NCBI GenBank assembly: GCA_025963725.1
Contig: JAOQAE010000003.1
Span: 124,001 to 188,000, forward strand
Length of the DNA: 64,000 nucleotides
From: Bacteroidota bacterium
Lineage (GTDB): Bacteria > Bacteroidota > Bacteroidia > 2-12-FULL-35-15
Direction of reading: 5' to 3'
This document shows positions 60,051 through 64,000 of this stretch, piece by piece. Numbering within the stretch: the stretch's first letter is position 1; every line of letters begins with the position of its first letter. The notes under the pieces are model-generated. The model was not told the DNA's origin. It saw only the letters and a program-made list of their open reading frames with translations, and did no database searches. The position numbers and the translations under genes are program-made.

Positions 60051-61790
60051 TTAATTCTGTCCTTCGCCGCTTCTTTTCTTATTCAGCTCTTCTTCTCTTT
60101 TTGAATCGTAGAAAGGCTTCTCGGCCTTTACAACCGTTGTGAGGATCTTTGTATAGCGGGCATTGTCGTTCAGCACAGCCAGCGCTTCCTTCAGCTCATC
60201 ATCATCCTTCATGGAGGCCTCAAGCCTTCCGTTCTGGAAATAATAGCGTGATGCGATCTCTTCCTCGAGGAACTGTTTGATCTCGGGCTTGTATTTCATG
60301 AGGTCATCCTTCTTGTTATGCGCGATCTTTGCCTTCAATGCTTCAAGGTCTGCATTGATCACATCCAGCGTCTTATCAGCCTTGGCATCCGCTTTCAGCT
60401 CTTCCAGCTTCTTTTCCGTTTTGGTGGTATAGTCGTATTCCTTGCCGTTAAGGAAGGCAACAAACTCATCATACTCCGCATCGCTCAGCCTGAAATCCTT
60501 TGCTGCGACAATGGTTGGGTGCGCGATCCTGTATTTGGTCGCATAATCGAAGATCAGGTTCTTCGATACAAGGCTTGCAAGGATATTGCTGTATTTACGC
60601 GCCTCTACGGTTACATCGGGTGTTACGCCGCCGCCGTCATACACGATCCTTCCGTTCTTTGTTTTGAATGCGGAGATGAGCGAATCCGGAACTTTATCCA
60701 CGCTGCCATCATCGTTGCGGTGCGAATAATCCAGCGCCTGGATGCACCTTCCGCTCGGAATGTAATATTTTGCAACGGTCACTTTCAGCTGTGCATTATA
60801 GCTCAGCGGCCTTGTTTGCTGCACCAGGCCTTTTCCATACGAACGCTGGCCGATCACTACTCCCCTGTCGAGATCCTGCAAAGCGCCGGAAACAATCTCC
60901 GAAGCGGATGCAGAGCCGCGGTCAACAAGTATGGTCATCGGGATGTTCAAATCCACGGGCGTATTCAACGCCTTGTGTGTTTTGTCCCAATCCTTCACCT
61001 TACCGCGTGTGCTTACGATCTCCGTTCCTTTTTCCTCGAATATGTTCACAATGTCGATCGCTTCTTTCAGCAATCCGCCGGGGTTTCCGCGCAGGTCGAA
61101 CACTACCGATTTCAGCTCGGGGTTCTTTTTCAATTCCAGCAGCGCTTCCTTCACTTCTCCCGCCGCATTTTCAGTAAAGCCGGTAAGCTTTATGTAGCCT
61201 GTATTCTGGCTGATCATCCCCGAGTACGATACGCTTTTGATCTTGATCTCCTCGCGGTTCACCACTTTCTCCAACGGCTTTTTTTCACCTTCACGCTCAA
61301 TGATCAGCTTGATCGCCGTGCTTGGCTGGCCTTTGAGGATCTTGCTGATGTCGTCCGTTTTTTTGCCTTTCGCATCGATGTCGTTTATCTTCAGGATCTT
61401 ATCGCCCGCACGCAGATCGGCTTTTTGTGCCGGGAAGCCTTCATAGGGCTCCGAGATCACCACGTAATCGCCCTGCTGGCGGATGAGCGCGCCCACGCCG
61501 CCGTACTGGCCCGTGGTCATGTAACGGTAATCCTCGATCTCCGATTCCGGGATATAATTTGTGTACGGGTCCAGCGAGCTGAGCATATCGTCGATGCCCT
61601 TTTTCATCAGGTCGCCGGGATTGGTCTCATCCACATAATAAATGTTCAGCTCCCTGAAAAGGGTTGCGAAAATATCGAGGTTCTTGGATACCTCGAAATA
61701 ATTGTCGACAAAGCTGTACGACAGAAATGCATAACCGCCGATAAGCCCGGTGATCATAACGATCTTGAATTTTTTTACGAATGTTTTCAT
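60051..61790 (-). CDS. S41-family carboxy-terminal processing protease
   Basis: This 579-residue protein has an N-terminal membrane/signal segment (VMITGLIGGYAFLSYSF). A PDZ domain lies at about 85-165 (YVVISEPYEGFPAQKADLRA, GDKILKINDIDAKG). The S41 protease core has the catalytic Ser in DRGSASASEIVSGAL (near 292) and the Lys in GQRSYGKGLVQQTR (near 317). The C-terminal ~200 residues are a helical extension. CtpA-type proteases cut the C-termini of periplasmic proteins. It is last in the operon with rnpA and yidD, 48 bp after yidD. Confidence 0.95.
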   Translation of the reverse strand: MKTFVKKFKIVMITGLIGGYAFLSYSFVDNYFEVSKNLDIFATLFRELNIYYVDETNPGDLMKKGIDDMLSSLDPYTNYIPESEIEDYRYMTTGQYGGVGALIRQQGDYVVISEPYEGFPAQKADLRAGDKILKINDIDAKGKKTDDISKILKGQPSTAIKLIIEREGEKKPLEKVVNREEIKIKSVSYSGMISQNTGYIKLTGFTENAAGEVKEALLELKKNPELKSVVFDLRGNPGGLLKEAIDIVNIFEEKGTEIVSTRGKVKDWDKTHKALNTPVDLNIPMTILVDRGSASASEIVSGALQDLDRGVVIGQRSYGKGLVQQTRPLSYNAQLKVTVAKYYIPSGRCIQALDYSHRNDDGSVDKVPDSLISAFKTKNGRIVYDGGGVTPDVTVEARKYSNILASLVSKNLIFDYATKYRIAHPTIVAAKDFRLSDAEYDEFVAFLNGKEYDYTTKTEKKLEELKADAKADKTLDVINADLEALKAKIAHNKKDDLMKYKPEIKQFLEEEIASRYYFQNGRLEASMKDDDELKEALAVLNDNARYTKILTTVVKAEKPFYDSKREEELNKKRSGEGQN

Positions 61791-61838
61791 AATCTGGTAT
61801 TTTACTGAAACGTATTTTATAAAATATCGTGCTCGCCA

Positions 61839-62078
61839 TCATGGAACGGGATCATGCCCGTGGCCTCCCCAGGGATGGCAGGAGGCAATTCGCCTGGCCG
61901 CAAGGTAGCCTCCTTTGAAGGGGCCGTGCTTCCTGATCGCTTCCAGGCCGTATTCCGAGCAGGAAGGCGTATACCTGCATGCAGGGCCCAGCAATGGGGA
62001 GATGCTGTACTGGTACACTTTGATCAGGCCAATGAACAGGTAATGTAAAGGAACTGTAATGATCTTAAGGTATTGCAT
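61839..62078 (-). CDS. yidD: membrane protein insertion efficiency factor
   Basis: This 79-residue protein starts [20 protein letters not shown] and has the family core [20 protein letters not shown] and [12 protein letters not shown]. YidD is a small membrane-associated protein helping insertion by YidC. Its first codon lies inside the end of rnpA (14 bp overlap, translational coupling likely), as in many bacteria. Confidence 0.97.
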   Translation of the reverse strand: MQYLKIITVPLHYLFIGLIKVYQYSISPLLGPACRYTPSCSEYGLEAIRKHGPFKGGYLAARRIASCHPWGGHGHDPVP

Positions 62079-62451
62079 CCGGGTTTATTTCCGCTGTTAA
62101 ACGCTGCAGCAGCTTTATTATTTTCTCTTCCACTTCTTTGTATTCCGCAATGTTCCTGCCTGTATAAAGCAGCACGAGGTAAATGGCCTTCGGGCTGATG
62201 GCCTCATACAACGATCCTTTATTCTTCCGGTAGGCCTCCCTGATCCTTCGCTTCAGCAGGTTGCGGTCCACCGCCCTCTTAAACGTCCTTTTCGGGACCG
62301 TGATCACCACCTGCGCGGGCTGCTCCGTCTTTTCAGCGGCTTCCAGCCAGATGAGCTTGAAGGATGGGCCCGCAATAATCCTGCCTGTTTCAAACACTTT
62401 ATCAATGATCACCTTGCTGCACAGGCGCTCGGATTTTGTAAATGTTTGCAT
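62065..62451 (-). CDS. rnpA: ribonuclease P protein component
   Basis: This 128-residue protein has [18 protein letters not shown] at the start and the RNR-type motif in [18 protein letters not shown] near residues 60-75. It is the protein subunit that binds RNase P RNA for 5' processing of tRNA. The gene lies between hemD and yidD, which is the usual order in Bacteroidota; rpmH is not beside it here. Confidence 0.97.
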   Translation of the reverse strand: MQTFTKSERLCSKVIIDKVFETGRIIAGPSFKLIWLEAAEKTEQPAQVVITVPKRTFKRAVDRNLLKRRIREAYRKNKGSLYEAISPKAIYLVLLYTGRNIAEYKEVEEKIIKLLQRLTAEINPDAIP

Positions 62452-62539
62452 GTTATAAAGGTAGAATTAATAAAGCGAAAAAACACAAAAATTGTGATGG
62501 ATGAGTATTGAATTACACAAGCGGTAAAAAGCAGGCTGG

Positions 62540-63292
62540 TTATTTGGCTGCCTTGTTAGCCGCTACAATGTACTGTTCCAGGGCCATGGTCATGGAAGGC
62601 GCCTTAGGGTTGGGCGCATGGATATCGAGGCGCAGGCCGGCTTCTTTTACCGCCTCTGCAGTGGTAGGCCCGAAGCAGGCAATGCGTGTTTTATTCTGCT
62701 TGAATTTAGGAAAGTTCTTGAAGAGGGAGCGGATCCCGGCCGGACTGAAAAACACCAGGATATCGTAGTTTACATTGGCAAGGTCGCTGAGGTCGCTCGC
62801 TACGGTGCGGAACATTACGGCCTTGGAATATTTGATCTTCTGCTCATCCAGCTTTTCCGCCATCTCTTCCTTAGCGATATCGGAGCAGGGCAGAAGGAAA
62901 TTTTCCTGCTTGTGCTTTTTTACAACTTCCATAAGGTCGACAATGGTTTGCTTTCCGTGGAAGATCTTGCGTTTGCGGTACAGTACGTATTTCTGGAGAT
63001 AATAAGCGGTGGATTCTGAAACACAGAAATATTTCATTGTTTCGGGAACTGCGAGGCGCATTTCCTGGCACATGCGAAAATAGTGATCGACGGCATTGCG
63101 GCTGGTCATGATCACTGCGGTGTGATCGAGGATGTTTACTTTATCTTTTCGGAAATCCTGTGCGGGCACGCCTTCCACGTGTATAAAAGGACGAAAATCG
63201 ATCTTTACGTTGCATTTCTTTGCAAGATCGAAGTATGGGGATTTGTCTCCCTCCGGCTTAGGCTGACTAACGAGTAAAGTTTTTACTTTCAA
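62540..63292 (-). CDS. hemD: uroporphyrinogen-III synthase
   Basis: This 250-residue protein of the HemD family closes and inverts hydroxymethylbilane to uroporphyrinogen III for haem and corrinoid synthesis. Family features in the Bacteroidota form are TLLVSQPKPEGDKSPYFDL, FRPFIHVEGVPAQDFRK and FFSPAGIRSLFKNFP, with CFGPTTAEAVKEAGLRLDIH near the C-terminus. The only start that fits this N-terminus is TTG at 63292. It lies between the DUF4271 gene and rnpA on the minus strand. Confidence 0.93.
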   Translation of the reverse strand: MKVKTLLVSQPKPEGDKSPYFDLAKKCNVKIDFRPFIHVEGVPAQDFRKDKVNILDHTAVIMTSRNAVDHYFRMCQEMRLAVPETMKYFCVSESTAYYLQKYVLYRKRKIFHGKQTIVDLMEVVKKHKQENFLLPCSDIAKEEMAEKLDEQKIKYSKAVMFRTVASDLSDLANVNYDILVFFSPAGIRSLFKNFPKFKQNKTRIACFGPTTAEAVKEAGLRLDIHAPNPKAPSMTMALEQYIVAANKAAK

Positions 63293-63345
63293 TTTTGTGC
63301 GTTTTATGTTTAAACAAACAAAACCTTTATCCTTTTTAACGGCCT

Positions 63346-63999
63346 CTATGCTGTATAGCGCATAAATAATTTCACCAGAATAACAAAAGGTACTATTTCA
63401 AGGGTGCAAAGATATAAAAATAAATAGAATTTAGAAACTCTATTGCTGCTAAAGCCAATTACAATTCCCCTCAGCAAGCGCATACACAGGAAACCCGCGA
63501 TAAAGAAAGCACCGGTATAAATGAACACGAGAGGGTTTACCTGCTTTACAAATTCGAGGCAGATCACCACCGGGAGCATGAACAGCCCGAGCATATTCAC
63601 GAAGATGAGCATGGCGGTGGAATAATCCTGCGCTTCCTTGCCCACCTTGAAGATAAAACCCGAAAGCCGGATGGTGATGTACTTCACAAGATACATGAGC
63701 GCAAGCCCGATCGAAATAGTACTGTACATGGCGATGCGGCTCATCCGGAGGTCGATCCCCGAATACTCGGTCACCTGGCCCAGGAACAATGGAATAGTAA
63801 AGAGGAACAGCAGCGATAACAGGAAGCCCACGCGGTTGGATGCGGAATATTCATCCCTGGTTTGCTGTCCGCCCGGGCGGTTCACATAAAAGCCCTTTAC
63901 CAGCTGGTTCAGCTTCTTCGCATTGGAAACATAAAGCCATACGAAGGTGCCGAAGGAAACAAAAAGGATGATCGCTACAAGATAATCATAGCCGGTAAG
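63346..63999 (-). CDS. DUF4271 membrane protein, 5' end outside window
   Basis: The reading frame continues without a stop to the window edge (upstream codons read LTGYDYLVAIILFVSFGTF, then VWLYVSNAKKLNQLVKGFYV), so the gene is cut. Visible are at least five membrane helices and the DUF4271 C-terminal part (YTGAFFIAGFLCMRLLRG, FYLFLYLCTLEIVPFVILVK). DUF4271 genes usually precede hemD in Bacteroidota. Its function is unknown. Confidence 0.88.
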   Translation of the reverse strand, partial: LTGYDYLVAIILFVSFGTFVWLYVSNAKKLNQLVKGFYVNRPGGQQTRDEYSASNRVGFLLSLLFLFTIPLFLGQVTEYSGIDLRMSRIAMYSTISIGLALMYLVKYITIRLSGFIFKVGKEAQDYSTAMLIFVNMLGLFMLPVVICLEFVKQVNPLVFIYTGAFFIAGFLCMRLLRGIVIGFSSNRVSKFYLFLYLCTLEIVPFVILVKLFMRYTA

Positions 64000-64000
64000 G

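Noticed and set aside
60318-61808. 496-codon open frame on the plus strand opposite the S41 protease
   Set aside because: It mirrors the protease gene, whose PDZ and catalytic Ser/Lys motifs are unmistakable on the minus strand.
1-64000. tRNA or rRNA genes
   Set aside because: No cloverleaf-like or conserved rRNA segment was seen in the intergenic regions, though by-eye search can miss a tRNA.

Overview
This 64 kb window is a chromosomal segment of a Bacteroidota bacterium. The main grounds are these: at least twelve proteins end in type IX secretion system (T9SS) sorting domains (nine type A, three type B or gliding-motility-associated); a PorP/SprF family gene is present; murF is fused to alr; IspG has the long form with an insert; the order DUF4271 - hemD - rnpA - yidD - S41 protease is kept; and several genes have exact copies of the Bacteroidota -7 promoter element TAnnTTTG. 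The many PKD, SprB-repeat and SBBP-type surface proteins suggest a Chitinophagales/Sphingobacteriales-like environmental lineage, but the genus cannot be read from the sequence. No tRNA, rRNA, CRISPR array, prophage or insertion sequence was seen.

Layout. 1-3905: two tandem paralogous type B sorted surface proteins. 3915-7559: riboflavin synthase, methylenetetrahydrofolate reductase and LepA. 7556-11613: a dihaem peroxidase and three small secreted type A proteins on the minus strand. 11786-13578: an ECF sigma factor and a membrane anti-sigma-like partner. 13734-16372: L-aspartate oxidase and a NifU-like Fe-S protein, with a tandem palindromic repeat between them. 16464-25385: a beta-propeller-like SBBP protein, then a three-gene unit of PKD adhesin, PorP/SprF and OmpA-family protein. 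25811-30014: a TonB receptor with an operator-like palindrome in its promoter, then a secreted protein, a membrane protein, a winged-helix regulator and a 2TM protein. 30043-37619: a second TonB receptor, a secreted protein, a TPR-SpoIIE phosphatase and IspG. 37715-46245: a surface-protein cluster (PKD and SprB-repeat cargo) around an uncharacterised helical protein. 46412-55438: EamA transporter, YwqK-like protein, CorA, RsmI, M28 peptidase, a conserved unknown, thymidine kinase and MurF-Alr. 55612-59840: MeaB-type GTPase, two glycosyltransferases and an O-antigen ligase-like protein. 60051-64000: S41 protease, YidD, RnpA, HemD and a partial DUF4271 protein.

How it fits together. Housekeeping genes (cofactor synthesis, translation, cell-wall precursors, tRNA processing) alternate with a large secretome that would leave the cell through a T9SS whose core genes are not here. 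Only the PorP/SprF and OmpA-type accessory genes sit beside a cargo gene. The other notable layer is a set of several unrelated families of short palindromic repeats. Most lie between genes, often at 3' ends. One copy forms the start of a signal peptide, and two copies in opposite orientation flank the SprB-repeat gene.
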